DNA from: CAZJUP01 sp964549275
Lineage (GTDB): Bacteria > Fidelibacterota > Marinisomatia > Marinisomatales > TCS55
NCBI GenBank assembly: GCA_964549275.1
Contig: CAZJUP010000003.1
Span: 62,001-126,000, forward strand
Length of the DNA: 64,000 bases
Direction of reading: 5' to 3'
Shown: piece by piece, positions 8,924 to 18,786 of the stretch
Numbering within the stretch: position 1 is the stretch's first letter
Layout: each line of letters begins with the position of its first letter
Made by a program: the position numbers and the translations under genes
Notes under the pieces: model-generated
Seen by the model: the letters and a program-made list of their open reading frames with translations, nothing else
Told to the model about the DNA's origin: nothing
Database searches by the model: none

Positions 8924-9692
8924 TGTTTTCTCTGCTCATGTTTATTTTTAAATACTGCGGAAAATACTGTAGGGGGTCCACAGCCTCCCCATCCTTCCAT
9001 ATTTCGAAATGAAGATGAGGGCCGGTGCTCATCCCGGTATCTCCAGCGTTTGCAATCGCATATCCTCTTTTTATTACTTGATACCTATCCACTAAAATTA
9101 ATTGATTGTGTCCATAATATGTAAAATAATCATCACCATGATAAAGGACGATCAAATTTCCCAAATCCGGAGTCCAACCAGAGAAAACCACTTGGCCGGA
9201 GGCTGCGGCTAATACAGGAGTACCTTCTGCCACGGCAATGTCAATGCCATAATGATTTTTTTGCCAAGATCCGGTGTGACGAACCATCTTCTGGGTTAGT
9301 ATTCCCTCCACCGGCATCATCGATGGAATATTTTCAATATATGAAATCTGAAAACTACTTTGGGTGGGAAGCGTATCCAATGCAGTTGCGGTCGAATCGC
9401 CTTCCAGTAAGTGCCCTCCCAATGATCGCTGCATCATATTGCTCAATTGTTGCAATCTTTCCAAATCCCGATAGAGTTCGAGAACTTGTGTCCTCTCTTC
9501 TACAAGGTCGTCATATTGGGTTTTCATTTTTTCATAAGCCATCACTTTGGGAACCATATATATAGAGGAAAGCACTAGTATTATTAAAAAGAAAATAATA
9601 AGAAATACAAACCCGGTTCTGGAAACAGAAAATCGTTTGGTTTCTCCGTCCGGATCAGGAATGACGAGGATATTATACCGATTGGGTTTCAT
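8916..9692 (-). CDS. M23 (LytM-type) envelope endopeptidase, membrane-anchored
   Basis: 258 aa. A single membrane helix (residues 26-46) anchors a short coiled coil (about 52-90) and a C-terminal LytM domain (about 125-250). Zinc ligands are visible as H147 and D151 in the HYGID motif and H228 in the HLHFE motif, and H226 of the same motif and H194 are also present. All active residues of a working peptidoglycan endopeptidase are there, so this is not a degenerate EnvC-like activator. Linkage to bactofilin suggests that the filament positions the enzyme. Confidence 0.9.
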   Translation of the reverse strand: MKPNRYNILVIPDPDGETKRFSVSRTGFVFLIIFFLIILVLSSIYMVPKVMAYEKMKTQYDDLVEERTQVLELYRDLERLQQLSNMMQRSLGGHLLEGDSTATALDTLPTQSSFQISYIENIPSMMPVEGILTQKMVRHTGSWQKNHYGIDIAVAEGTPVLAAASGQVVFSGWTPDLGNLIVLYHGDDYFTYYGHNQLILVDRYQVIKRGYAIANAGDTGMSTGPHLHFEIWKDGEAVDPLQYFPQYLKINMSRENNG

Positions 9693-9701
9693 CGGTTAAG
9701 T

Positions 9702-10556
9702 TTATTCAAGTGTTTTTAGTAGATCCAGAACCCGTTCTAGATCATCATTAGAATAATACTCGATAATTATAGAACCGCCTTTTTTCCCTTTTGTCCGCAA
9801 TTTTACTTTTGTTCCTAAAACAGATATAAGCTCATCCTCTATTTTGCGAATGGTGGGATTTTTAGTTACGAGTTTTTTTACTTTTTGTGTGGCCGATTTT
9901 TCCTTGGTATAAATTTCTGCAGCTCTCACACTAAGGTTATCCCCCAGAATTTTTTGCCAAAGTGTAAGCATTGCCGGTGTAGTTTTCATGGCGAGAATTG
10001 CCCGTCCGTGTCCCGCAGTAATTTTCCCACTTCGTAGACTTTTTTTAATATCCGGAGGTAACCGAAGGAGACGCAATGCATTGGTAATAGTTACTCTTTT
10101 TTTCCCCACAGCTTGGGCGATGGCATTTTGACTGAGATTAAACTGTCCCTGTAATACTGCATAGGCTTCAGCTTCTTCAATAGCATTTAAATTCTCACGC
10201 TGAATATTTTCTATCAGCGCGACCTCCATCATTTCAGCCTCATCCGTCACCTCAATAATGTAAGCAGGAATTTTCTTTAAATTAGCCAGTTTGGTTGCTC
10301 GGAGTCTTCGTTCTCCGGCAATCAGTATAAAATGTTCCTCATTTTTCCGAACAGTTACCGGTGTAATCACGCCCTTTTCTTTAATTGAAGCCGTTAATTC
10401 CAAAAGGGCATCTTCGTCAAATGATTTACGAGGTTGATGGGGGTTCGTTTTGATGAGCTTAACAGGTAAATGGCTCACCCCTGCTCCAGGTGCATCTTGC
10501 TTCTCTGGTGGGCGAATCAGTGCTTCTAGCCCTCTGCCTAATCGTTTAGTGGCCAC
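9702..10556 (-). CDS. parB: Chromosome partitioning protein ParB
   Basis: 284 aa, starts with GTG and overlaps the end of parA. The N-terminal CTP-binding domain has NPHQPRK (residues 38-44) and GERRLR (81-86). A helix-turn-helix for parS binding follows in the middle (QNAIAQAVGKKRVTITNALRLLRL). The C-terminal dimerisation region ends the protein. It loads on parS near the origin and segregates the chromosome with ParA. A parS site was not found in the window by eye. Confidence 0.95.
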   Translation of the reverse strand: MATKRLGRGLEALIRPPEKQDAPGAGVSHLPVKLIKTNPHQPRKSFDEDALLELTASIKEKGVITPVTVRKNEEHFILIAGERRLRATKLANLKKIPAYIIEVTDEAEMMEVALIENIQRENLNAIEEAEAYAVLQGQFNLSQNAIAQAVGKKRVTITNALRLLRLPPDIKKSLRSGKITAGHGRAILAMKTTPAMLTLWQKILGDNLSVRAAEIYTKEKSATQKVKKLVTKNPTIRKIEDELISVLGTKVKLRTKGKKGGSIIIEYYSNDDLERVLDLLKTLE

Positions 10557-11310
10557 GGTCTAAGATTTCCTCAACCAGGGTCATATAATTTTGTGCACCG
10601 GTTGAATTTGCATCGTATAGAAGTACAGGTTTACCGAAGCTCGGTGCTTCTCCCAGACGAACGTTCCTCTGAATTACCGTCTTAAACACCTTGCCTTCGA
10701 AATATCCCCTAACCTCTTCCGCTACTTGTTTTGATAAATTTAACCTGTTATCATACATGGTTAAAAGTACACCTTCTATACTTAGATTCTGATTCAAATT
10801 TTTCTGGACCAATCGAATCGTATTTAATAACTGCCCAAGACCTTCCAGGGCATAATATTCACACTGAATAGGAATAATGATAGAATCGGAAGCTGTAAGG
10901 GCATTTATGGTTAATAACCCTAAAGAAGGGGGGCAATCGATCAAAATAAATTCATAATCATTCCGAATGATATCCATAATTTTTTGCATTTGATATTCTC
11001 TGGCCATGACGCTAACCAATTCTACTTCAGCCCCTACTAAATCATTGGTTGAGGTAAGCAATTCCAGATTTTCGAACTGTGTTGGGGTAACAGCCTCCTT
11101 TGGAGAAGTCCCACGAATTAGAACATCATACACCGAAGCCTTGGGTTTTTCGATTAATTCTGTTAATCCCGTGGTGGCATTGGCCTGGGGGTCTAAGTCA
11201 ATCAAAAGTGTTTTCACTTCAGTAACAGCCAGACTCACCGCTATATTAACCGAAGAAGTGGTTTTCCCCACCCCGCCTTTTTGGTTGGTCAGTGATATGA
11301 TTCGTGCCAT
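10546..11310 (-). CDS. parA: Chromosome partitioning ATPase ParA
   Basis: 254 aa. The deviant Walker A motif KGGVGKTT lies at residues 11-18, followed by the LLIDLDPQANAT segment and the later FILIDCPPSLG motif. This is the ParA/Soj ATPase that moves ParB-parS complexes over the nucleoid. It heads the minus-strand operon with parB, the M23 peptidase and bactofilin. The promoter must lie in 11311-11543, shared with the divergent tdh gene. Confidence 0.95.
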   Translation of the reverse strand: MARIISLTNQKGGVGKTTSSVNIAVSLAVTEVKTLLIDLDPQANATTGLTELIEKPKASVYDVLIRGTSPKEAVTPTQFENLELLTSTNDLVGAEVELVSVMAREYQMQKIMDIIRNDYEFILIDCPPSLGLLTINALTASDSIIIPIQCEYYALEGLGQLLNTIRLVQKNLNQNLSIEGVLLTMYDNRLNLSKQVAEEVRGYFEGKVFKTVIQRNVRLGEAPSFGKPVLLYDANSTGAQNYMTLVEEILDRGH

Positions 11311-11455
11311 AATGCGAAATTATTTAGAAAATTTCAGTCGCGGAATTTAGGATAATCTTTATATTAAGATGAGAATTAAGATCCAAGACTTATAGTTGAA
11401 AATTTTAATCTAAATCAGTAAAAGTTTTTCAAACGATTATCGACAGTAATAAAAT

Positions 11456-11479
11456 CCTTACCTTTTCCTTTGGGTAAGG
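11456..11479 (+). other. Short inverted repeat in the parA/tdh intergenic region
   Basis: Arms CCTTACC and GGTAAGG are perfectly complementary across a 10-nt spacer. It lies 64 bases before the tdh start, so it could be an operator or a leader hairpin. There is no T run after it, so it is not a terminator. Function unknown. Confidence 0.3.
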
Positions 11480-11543
11480 TAAGTAGACCTCAGTAAATTT
11501 TTCTGTCTATTTAATCTACAAACCGATGTTACTGGAAAGGACC

Positions 11544-12569
11544 ATGAAAGCCCTTGTAAAAGCTTCTTCTGAAAAAGGCATCTGGATGAAGGATGTCCCC
11601 ACCCCTGATGTTGGCACCAATGATGTCCTTATAAAAATTTCTAAAACCGCTATTTGCGGTACAGATCTCCACATATATCTTTGGGATGAGTGGGCTCAAC
11701 AAACAATTCCCATTTCGATGACTATTGGGCATGAGTTTGTGGGAGAGGTTGTGGATATTGGACCGGGAGTCACCCATTTCAATGTGGGAGATCGCGTGTC
11801 TGGCGAGGGTCATATCACCTGTGGATATTGCAGAAACTGTAGAGCAGGTAAACGACACCTTTGTCACGAAACAAAAGGAATTGGAGTTAACAGAAACGGA
11901 GCTTTCGCAGAATACCTTGTGATTCCGGAAAAAAATGTCTGGCCTATTCATCAGGATATTTCCGACGAAATTGCCGCTATTTTTGATCCCTTAGGTAATG
12001 CTACCCACTGCACCCTCAGTTTTGAAATGGTGGCAGAAGACGTCCTTATTACGGGGGCAGGCCCTATCGGAATCATGGCGGTGGCTATTTGCAATTTTGT
12101 CGGTGCACGACATATCGTGATTACTGATGTCAACGATTACCGCTTAAACTTGGCAAAAAAAATGGGGGCGAGCCGAACAATCAACGTTAGTAAAGAAAAA
12201 ATTGATGATGTTTTTCTCGATTTAAAAATGACCAATGGGTTTGACCGGGGACTGGAAATGTCCGGGAATCCTCAGGCTTTTAATGATATGATTAATGCTA
12301 TGTACCACGGCGGTCAAATTGCCCTGCTGGGGATCCTTCCAAATCAGACACAAATTGATTGGGACCAGGTTATTTTTAAGGGACTTGAATTAAAGGGAAT
12401 TTATGGGCGTGAAATGTTCGAAACCTGGTACAAAATGAGCCAGATGCTTCGAAGTGGTTTGGATGTATCCCCGGTGCTAACCCATCGCTTCCCTGTGGAC
12501 GAATTTCAGAAGGGATTTGATGTGATGGAATCCGGGCAATGTGGTAAAGTTATTCTTGAATGGAGTTGA
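11544..12569 (+). CDS. tdh: L-threonine 3-dehydrogenase
   Basis: 341 aa, the same length as the E. coli enzyme. It oxidises L-threonine to 2-amino-3-ketobutyrate with NAD+. Catalytic zinc residues C38 and H63-E64 are visible, with structural zinc cysteines C93, C96, C99 and C107. The Rossmann motif GAGPIGIMAV follows in the middle. The start at 11544 is chosen over an ATG six codons upstream because an AAGGA ribosome site stands directly before it. The next gene, kbl, takes its product, so the pair degrades threonine to glycine and acetyl-CoA. Confidence 0.95.
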   Translation: MKALVKASSEKGIWMKDVPTPDVGTNDVLIKISKTAICGTDLHIYLWDEWAQQTIPISMTIGHEFVGEVVDIGPGVTHFNVGDRVSGEGHITCGYCRNCRAGKRHLCHETKGIGVNRNGAFAEYLVIPEKNVWPIHQDISDEIAAIFDPLGNATHCTLSFEMVAEDVLITGAGPIGIMAVAICNFVGARHIVITDVNDYRLNLAKKMGASRTINVSKEKIDDVFLDLKMTNGFDRGLEMSGNPQAFNDMINAMYHGGQIALLGILPNQTQIDWDQVIFKGLELKGIYGREMFETWYKMSQMLRSGLDVSPVLTHRFPVDEFQKGFDVMESGQCGKVILEWS

Positions 12570-12633
12570 GATTATTAACGGGGCGGATTGGATTGAAACA
12601 GAGAATAAGATAGTAAAGGGGAGTTTTATCCAC

Positions 12634-13821
12634 ATGACAAATTCAAGGCAAATATATAAAAAAACTTTAAACCAAATCGAAGCTGAAGGATTGTATAAAT
12701 CCGAACGGACAATTACAACACCGCAAGGGGTAAATATTGCCACACTAGAAGGAGGCGAAGTCTTAAACTTTTGCGCAAACAATTATCTCGGACTTGCCAA
12801 CCATCCGGATGTCATAAATGCTGCAAAACAGGCGCTGGATGATCACGGATTTGGGATGGCATCGGTTCGTTTCATTTGCGGAACCCAAGACCTACATAAA
12901 GCTTTGGAAAAGAAAATCTCGGGCTTTTTCGGTACAAACGATACAATTCTTTATACATCCTGTTTCGATGCAAACGGAGGACTATTTGAAACACTTCTCA
13001 GGTCAGAAGACGCTATTATTTCTGATGCGCTAAACCATGCCTCCATCATTGACGGCATTCGACTGTGCAAAGCCAAACGCTACCGTTATGCCAACAGTAA
13101 CATGGAAGAACTGGAATCCCTTTTAAAAACAACCCAAGATGCTCGAATTCGACTCATTGCTACGGATGGAGTTTTTTCCATGGATGGATTTATTGCAAAA
13201 TTGGATGAGATCACTACATTGGCAAAAAAATACAACGCCATGGTTATGGTCGATGATTCTCATGCTACAGGGTTTGTTGGAAAAACAGGGAGAGGATCCG
13301 GAGAATACCACGGTGTTTTAGATAAAATCGATATTATGACTTCTACATTAGGCAAGGCACTGGGCGGCGCTTCCGGCGGCTTTACTACGGGGAGACAAGA
13401 TATCATAGACCTTTTACGACAACGGTCTCGTCCTTACTTATTTTCAAATACATTGGCCCCAGCAATTGTTGCCGCCGGTTCAACGGTATTTGATATGCTA
13501 GCTGCCACAACAATTCTTCGGGATAAATTAGAAAAAAATACTATTTATTTTCGCCAGAAAATGAGCGCCGCCGGTTTTGATATTAAGCCCGGGGTCCATC
13601 CCATTGTCCCGGTAATGCTGTATAATGCTGTCCTGGCACAACAGATGGCTGCTGATTTGTTGACAGAAGGAATCTATGTAATAGGGTTCTTTTACCCTGT
13701 AGTTCCAAAAGGGGAAGCTCGTATTCGGGTTCAAGTTTCCGCCGGGATGGAAATAGACCATTTGGATCGGGCTATAAATGCATTTATCAAAGTAGGGAAA
13801 AACCTAAAAATCATTCCTTAA
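12634..13821 (+). CDS. kbl: 2-amino-3-ketobutyrate coenzyme A ligase
   Basis: 395 aa, PLP enzyme of the alpha-oxoamine synthase family that cleaves 2-amino-3-ketobutyrate with CoA into glycine and acetyl-CoA. Near-identity to E. coli Kbl is visible over long stretches, such as FCANNYLGLANHPD and SVRFICGTQD. The PLP lysine is K241 in TSTLGKALGGASGG. The open frame extends 31 codons upstream into the end of tdh, but the ATG at 12634 gives the normal N-terminus. It forms an operon with tdh. Confidence 0.95.
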   Translation: MTNSRQIYKKTLNQIEAEGLYKSERTITTPQGVNIATLEGGEVLNFCANNYLGLANHPDVINAAKQALDDHGFGMASVRFICGTQDLHKALEKKISGFFGTNDTILYTSCFDANGGLFETLLRSEDAIISDALNHASIIDGIRLCKAKRYRYANSNMEELESLLKTTQDARIRLIATDGVFSMDGFIAKLDEITTLAKKYNAMVMVDDSHATGFVGKTGRGSGEYHGVLDKIDIMTSTLGKALGGASGGFTTGRQDIIDLLRQRSRPYLFSNTLAPAIVAAGSTVFDMLAATTILRDKLEKNTIYFRQKMSAAGFDIKPGVHPIVPVMLYNAVLAQQMAADLLTEGIYVIGFFYPVVPKGEARIRVQVSAGMEIDHLDRAINAFIKVGKNLKIIP

Positions 13822-13952
13822 TTAAAAGAGAAACAAAACTAAACAATTCCTAATCCGTTTTCCTAATCTCAATTCCAATTCAAACATTGCCCTCCTTTTA
13901 ATTAGAGAGGTATATTCCTCGGCTTTTTTAATCCTTTAAATTCAAATTTTCA

Positions 13953-15851
13953 ATGAAAAATAAATTAACACCACGATTTTTAATTATCGCTCTTGTTTTG
14001 GTCTGGGCTGTATATGCCATTTGGCCCAGTATTCGATTTCAGGGGCTGAGCGAAACAGAAAAAGAAACTCTCCGAGAAGAAGGGAAGTTGGAACAGCTTG
14101 AATCCCGTATAATTAAACAGGGGTTGGACCTTAAAGGTGGAATGTATATTGTTCTTGAAGTTGACCTGCCCACTTTAATTTCAAATCTGGCTATAAATAA
14201 GGACGGCAAGTTTAATTATGCTGTGGAATCCATTCGCCAAGAGTTAAAAGCAACACCCGAGGCAGACTTTTTTACCTTATTCATCCAAACTGCTGAAACA
14301 AAATCCCTTAAACTTTCAAGGTATTTTTATGAATACGGAGCCGGAGACAGCGAAATAGTTTCTGCTTTAAAAGACGAAGCTGATGATGCGGTCAATCGCG
14401 TTTTGGAAATCCTTCAGAACCGGGTTGATGAATTTGGTGTTTCTGAACCAACGATTCAAAAGCAGGGAGGCCAGCGTATCATCGTTGAATTGGCCGGGGT
14501 CCAAGATGCGGAACGAGCACGGGCATTGCTTGAAAGTACCGCCCTTCTGGAATTCTATATTGTCAAGGATCCAGAAGTCACGAATGAAATGCTAATTCGC
14601 CTGGATAAAATTATAAAAGGCAATGATGATTTAGCTTCCGAAATACAGGAAGACACCAAACCAGTGGAAAAAGTGCCACAGGTGAGTGAAGATAAAACCG
14701 TTTCTGTCAGCGAATTATTTGGAGATAAAGCCGAAACGGAACGGGGTGACACAGCAATTGTAGATCAGCGGATGTATGAACAAAGTCCCTTTCGCTCCTT
14801 GCTCCGTAACTTGGGCAATACCATTGGCGTTCCGACGAAAAATGTGTATGCTGTCAAAAAAAGTTTGAATCTACCGGAAGTTCGACAAAAACTGGCAGGT
14901 TCCAATGGTCAATTTCTTTTTAGTCATAAAGCCGAGGAATATACCTTGGTTGATGGAGGAACAGAAAAATTATATAGCCTTTATTACTTAGAATCTGAAC
15001 CGGAACTCACTGGCGGTGTCGTCGAAGAAGCCAAAGCCAATTTAGGTTCTCAGGGGACAACAACTGCCGGCCAACCTGTTGTGAATTTATCCATGAATTC
15101 TGACGGGGCCAGGAAATGGGCTATTGTTACGGGCTCCAATGTAGGACGACAAGTGGCCATTGTTTTAGATAAAAAAGTTCATATGGCCCCAAATATTCGG
15201 GAAAAAATCAGTGGCGGCGGAACGCTCATCGAAGGATTTGCAAATATTAATGAAGCAAAAGATATTGCCATTGTCCTTCGTGCTGGTGCCCTCCCGGCTC
15301 CTGTGGATATTATCGAAGAAAGAGTTGTTGGTCCGTCATTGGGCGCAGATTCTGTCAAAAAAGGAACCACTTCAGTATTGATTGGTTTAACCTTTGTTCT
15401 GCTTTTTATGGGGACGTACTATAAATGGTCTGGATCAATTGCTAATTTTGCCATGATTTGGAATATAGTTTTAGTTCTGGCTGTTTTAGCGTCTTTAAAA
15501 GCGACTCTGACTCTTCCCGGAATCGCGGGTCTTATTCTTACAGTGGGAATGTCTATTGATGCAAATGTGATTATTTTTGAACGAATTCGCGAAGAACTAA
15601 GAAAAGGAAAAACACCTCGAGCTGCGGTTGACAGCGGGTATGACCGAGCTCTTACTACCATTATCGATGCCAATATTACTACAGTCATTGCGGCACTTGT
15701 TCTCTGGCAATTCGGAACAGGACCTATTAGAGGATTTGCGACTGTACTCTTCTGGGGCATTTTAATTTCAATGTTTACTGCAATTTTTGTCACCCGAACA
15801 ATTTTCAACTCCTTCACCAGCCGCAAAGGCTTAACCAAACTTAGTATATGA
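13953..15851 (+). CDS. secD: Protein translocase subunit SecD
   Basis: 632 aa, six membrane helices. One near the N-terminus (residues about 8-26) is followed by a large periplasmic part with the P1 head region, then five helices at the C-terminus. Family motifs include GLDLKGGMYIVLEVD, the FGVSEPTIQKQG segment and the C-terminal GMSIDANVIIFERIREE motif. It uses the proton gradient with SecF to finish protein export through SecYEG. It overlaps secF by four bases. Separate secD and secF contrast with the fused secDF of most Bacteroidetes. Confidence 0.96.
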   Translation: MKNKLTPRFLIIALVLVWAVYAIWPSIRFQGLSETEKETLREEGKLEQLESRIIKQGLDLKGGMYIVLEVDLPTLISNLAINKDGKFNYAVESIRQELKATPEADFFTLFIQTAETKSLKLSRYFYEYGAGDSEIVSALKDEADDAVNRVLEILQNRVDEFGVSEPTIQKQGGQRIIVELAGVQDAERARALLESTALLEFYIVKDPEVTNEMLIRLDKIIKGNDDLASEIQEDTKPVEKVPQVSEDKTVSVSELFGDKAETERGDTAIVDQRMYEQSPFRSLLRNLGNTIGVPTKNVYAVKKSLNLPEVRQKLAGSNGQFLFSHKAEEYTLVDGGTEKLYSLYYLESEPELTGGVVEEAKANLGSQGTTTAGQPVVNLSMNSDGARKWAIVTGSNVGRQVAIVLDKKVHMAPNIREKISGGGTLIEGFANINEAKDIAIVLRAGALPAPVDIIEERVVGPSLGADSVKKGTTSVLIGLTFVLLFMGTYYKWSGSIANFAMIWNIVLVLAVLASLKATLTLPGIAGLILTVGMSIDANVIIFERIREELRKGKTPRAAVDSGYDRALTTIIDANITTVIAALVLWQFGTGPIRGFATVLFWGILISMFTAIFVTRTIFNSFTSRKGLTKLSI

Positions 15852-16780
15852 GAATTATAAAAGACACACACATTGATTTCATGAATAAACGAATGACCGG
15901 ATTTATTCTATCCGGTGTTATTCTTGCAGCAGGGATTATTTCACTTTTTCTGAATAATGGTCCGAAACTCAGTATCGATTTTAAAGGAGGAACTCTCGTT
16001 GCGGTAAAATACACAGAATCCATGGATGTGAATGATATTCGCACTGCTCTTTCTGATGTACATTTTGACGGACTTTCTTTTGATTTCAGCAAAGAAGAAA
16101 TCAAACATTTTGGTGGCTCAAATATGATATCTGTCCGAGTACCTCATCAAGAAAATGAACCTGAAAATTTCGCCCAGAAAATTGCAAATCATCTCCATGC
16201 TGCATTCCCGGAAAAAGTACCCGAAACACAAACCGATTTTATTTTGGGAATAGAACGGGTGGGACCAAAAATTGGAGCAGAACTCAGCGGAAAGGCTGTC
16301 ATGGCCATTCTATCCGCTTTGGGATTGATTCTCCTTTATATATCTATCCGGTTTGAATTCAGATTTGCCCTTGGCGCCATAGCCGCTTTGGCTCATGATG
16401 TTCTTATTACTTTAGGAATATTTTCCTTACTCGGATACGAAATATCTCTGCCCATTATTGCAGCATTCCTGACTATTGTAGGGTATTCATTAAATGATAC
16501 CATTGTAATTTTTGATCGCATTCGAGAAAATGTTAAAGCCAGTAAGCGAGAAGCTTATGATGCAATTGTTAATAACAGTATCAACCAATCCCTTGGCCGG
16601 ACGATTATTACCTCTGTAACAACCTTCATCGTTGTTCTTGTTCTATGGTTGGCTGGTGGTGAAGTAATTCATAACTTTGCTTTTGCCATGATCGTTGGTG
16701 TTATTGTGGGTACGTATTCTTCTATCTTTGTGGCCAGTCCAATTGTAGTACAGCTTCATTCCGGCGCCCAAAAGAAATAA
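15848..16780 (+). CDS. secF: Protein translocase subunit SecF
   Basis: 310 aa, partner of SecD, with six membrane helices and a shorter periplasmic domain. The motif SIDFKGGTLV is near residue 40 and the family C-terminal pattern GYSLNDTIVIFDRIREN is present. The start overlaps the secD stop as ATGA, so the two are translated together. A bidirectional terminator follows. Confidence 0.96.
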   Translation: MRIIKDTHIDFMNKRMTGFILSGVILAAGIISLFLNNGPKLSIDFKGGTLVAVKYTESMDVNDIRTALSDVHFDGLSFDFSKEEIKHFGGSNMISVRVPHQENEPENFAQKIANHLHAAFPEKVPETQTDFILGIERVGPKIGAELSGKAVMAILSALGLILLYISIRFEFRFALGAIAALAHDVLITLGIFSLLGYEISLPIIAAFLTIVGYSLNDTIVIFDRIRENVKASKREAYDAIVNNSINQSLGRTIITSVTTFIVVLVLWLAGGEVIHNFAFAMIVGVIVGTYSSIFVASPIVVQLHSGAQKK

Positions 16781-16794
16781 TAAGATATCCTGAG

Positions 16795-16824
16795 AAAAAA
16801 GCCCCCAAAATTGAGGGCTTTTTT
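16795..16824. terminator. Bidirectional terminator between secF and the ABC permease
   Basis: Arms AAAAAAGCCC and GGGCTTTTTT are perfectly complementary with a 10-nt loop, and A/T runs on both sides serve both strands. It sits between two convergent genes. Confidence 0.85.
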
Positions 16825-18014
16825 TAATTTCTAAAAATGGTTTCTTCTCTATTAAACCATTTGGTGCATCCCCAAATAGATACCGCAGCAAAAAGCAATA
16901 AGGAACCATAGACTTCCGCCATGAGGATGGGGTCAATAACACCGGCCACTAAATCCTTCGAAGCTAATGAAACATTGAGTACAGGTATTAAAGCCGTTAC
17001 CCCATCCAACTCCATACCTGGCAACATCCCAATAGCTGCAGGTATAATAATGACAATATTCAGTGGTGCCACTATACTTTGGGCTTCCTTAAATGATTTG
17101 GCATAAATGGATAGGCTCAAAATAAGAGCAGAAAAAAATGCCGATACAGGGATAACCAATCCCATAAGCATGACAATAGTTTTCAGATTTAACACTTGGC
17201 CAATAATCTGCATGATATCCGATGGAATATCCGGAAAATTCCGTACAGCCAAAGATAACCCGCTAATGGCAATAAGTGCTGTGGCCACCGCTGCAGTTAA
17301 TATGACCATGAATTTTCCGAGTACAATTTCCAGACGGCTGGCTGGCGAAGATAAAATTGTTTCTAAAGTACCTCGTTCTTTTTCTCCTGCTCCTAAATCC
17401 AGAGCGGGATACATGGCCCCCATAAATCCGAAAATAATAAAGATATAGGGTAAAAACCCACCGGCAATTTTCCCAAAAATTTCCTGTGTCGAAGCCACAT
17501 CCACAAATTCCAATGCATATGCATCAACGATATCCAGGCTCAGATTCATTTCTTCCAGTCGTTGTGAAACAATTTCATTTTCTTTCTCTTCCAAAATAGA
17601 TTGCACACGTTTTTTTGTAACACCCAAAGATTCTGTCCCCTTATGCATGATTTTGATGGGGGCAATTCCATTTTTATCCAAAGCAGATTTATAATATTCA
17701 TCAACAAATACAGCTGCATCAAGAAACTCCTGCCTGATATACGAGGGTATACTATCTACAGGAACCTCATCCAATAAATTTGTTTTTTCCATGTGGCTAA
17801 ATGCATCATATAAATCTGGAGCATGAGCTTTTCCGACAAAACGAATAGTTAATTGTTTGTCCTCTGCTTTTTTCTGTTGGCTCACTTGGATTTTAGTCAC
17901 TACCGTCATCATTCCCGGCACAAGAACCAGGGGAAGAATAACCATCATCATAATTGTTCTTCTATCTCTAAGAACATCCTTCAATTCCTTGAGAAAAATA
18001 GTCAGCGTTCTCAT
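16824..18014 (-). CDS. ABC-2 exporter permease, NatB-like
   Basis: 396 aa from the ATG at 18014, which has a GGGGAGG ribosome site and follows the stop of the ATPase gene by one base. The open frame continues 13 codons upstream without use. Topology is one N-terminal helix, a large extracytoplasmic domain (about residues 40-170), and five or six C-terminal helices. A central segment GAGEKERGTLETILSSPASR is the ABC-2 membrane protein signature seen in NatB and CcmB-like exporters. The substrate is unknown. Sodium, peptide or lipid export are all possible. Confidence 0.85.
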   Translation of the reverse strand: MRTLTIFLKELKDVLRDRRTIMMMVILPLVLVPGMMTVVTKIQVSQQKKAEDKQLTIRFVGKAHAPDLYDAFSHMEKTNLLDEVPVDSIPSYIRQEFLDAAVFVDEYYKSALDKNGIAPIKIMHKGTESLGVTKKRVQSILEEKENEIVSQRLEEMNLSLDIVDAYALEFVDVASTQEIFGKIAGGFLPYIFIIFGFMGAMYPALDLGAGEKERGTLETILSSPASRLEIVLGKFMVILTAAVATALIAISGLSLAVRNFPDIPSDIMQIIGQVLNLKTIVMLMGLVIPVSAFFSALILSLSIYAKSFKEAQSIVAPLNIVIIIPAAIGMLPGMELDGVTALIPVLNVSLASKDLVAGVIDPILMAEVYGSLLLFAAVSIWGCTKWFNREETIFRN

Positions 18015-18015
18015 C

Positions 18016-18786
18016 TTAAGCCTCCCCAACTCTATAGATAAATTCATCTTCAAATGTGGGTTGAGTCATTTCCACCTTAAACTGATCCAGTGTATTATTA
18101 AAAAATAATTCTCCCTTAAAGATAATGGCAATGTCATCACAAACTTGGTTAACCTCACCCATTCGGTGGGTTGAAAAAATAACCGTCTTCCCTTCTTCTC
18201 GACATGAACGAATCAAATTCATAATTGCCCGGGATGTCATCACATCTAATCCTGAAGTGGGTTCGTCAAATATCATCACATCCGGATTGTGAATAATCGT
18301 TCTGGCAATGGAAGTTTTCTGTTTCATTCCCGAACTTAGTCGGGCAATTCTCCGATTCGCAAAATCATGCATATCAAGTAAATCAAAAATGTGTTCTTTT
18401 CGTTCTTTAAATTTTCGCGAACTCATTCCGTGGAGATCCGCAATATATTTGACCATTTCCTCAGGAGTTAAACGATCATATAGTGCAGTTTGTCCGGTCA
18501 TAAATCCAATTTTCTCTCTCACTTTTTGACCCTGCCTCACTGAATCAAAACCGGATACAGCAATGGAGCCGGCAGATGGTTTCAGCATGGTAGCAATCAT
18601 TCGAAGTGTTGTGGTTTTGCCTGCACCGTTAGGTCCCAGTAGTCCAAAAATTCTTCCCGGTTTACATTCAAAATTGATTTGATTAACTGCCCTGAGAGTT
18701 TTTGCAGATTTAAATGAATCGCCTAACTCCCTCCTGTGCTGTCGGGAAAGCTTGAAATCTTTAGATAAGTGTTCAACAAGTATCAT
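18016..18786 (-). CDS. ABC transporter ATP-binding protein, NatA-like
   Basis: 256 aa. Walker A GPNGAGKTT is at residues 51-59, the signature LSSGMKQK follows the Q-loop, and Walker B is VMIFDEPTSGLD. It powers the downstream permease. Its ATG overlaps the stop of the upstream lipoprotein gene as ATGA, so the exporter is physically and translationally tied to the TonB-receptor genes before it. Confidence 0.92.
   Translation of the reverse strand: MILVEHLSKDFKLSRQHRRELGDSFKSAKTLRAVNQINFECKPGRIFGLLGPNGAGKTTTLRMIATMLKPSAGSIAVSGFDSVRQGQKVREKIGFMTGQTALYDRLTPEEMVKYIADLHGMSSRKFKERKEHIFDLLDMHDFANRRIARLSSGMKQKTSIARTIIHNPDVMIFDEPTSGLDVMTSRAIMNLIRSCREEGKTVIFSTHRMGEVNQVCDDIAIIFKGELFFNNTLDQFKVEMTQPTFEDEFIYRVGEA

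Noticed and set aside
13880..13935. Terminator after kbl
   Set aside because: A short GAGG/CCTC pairing followed by six T residues exists, but four base pairs are too few to claim it.
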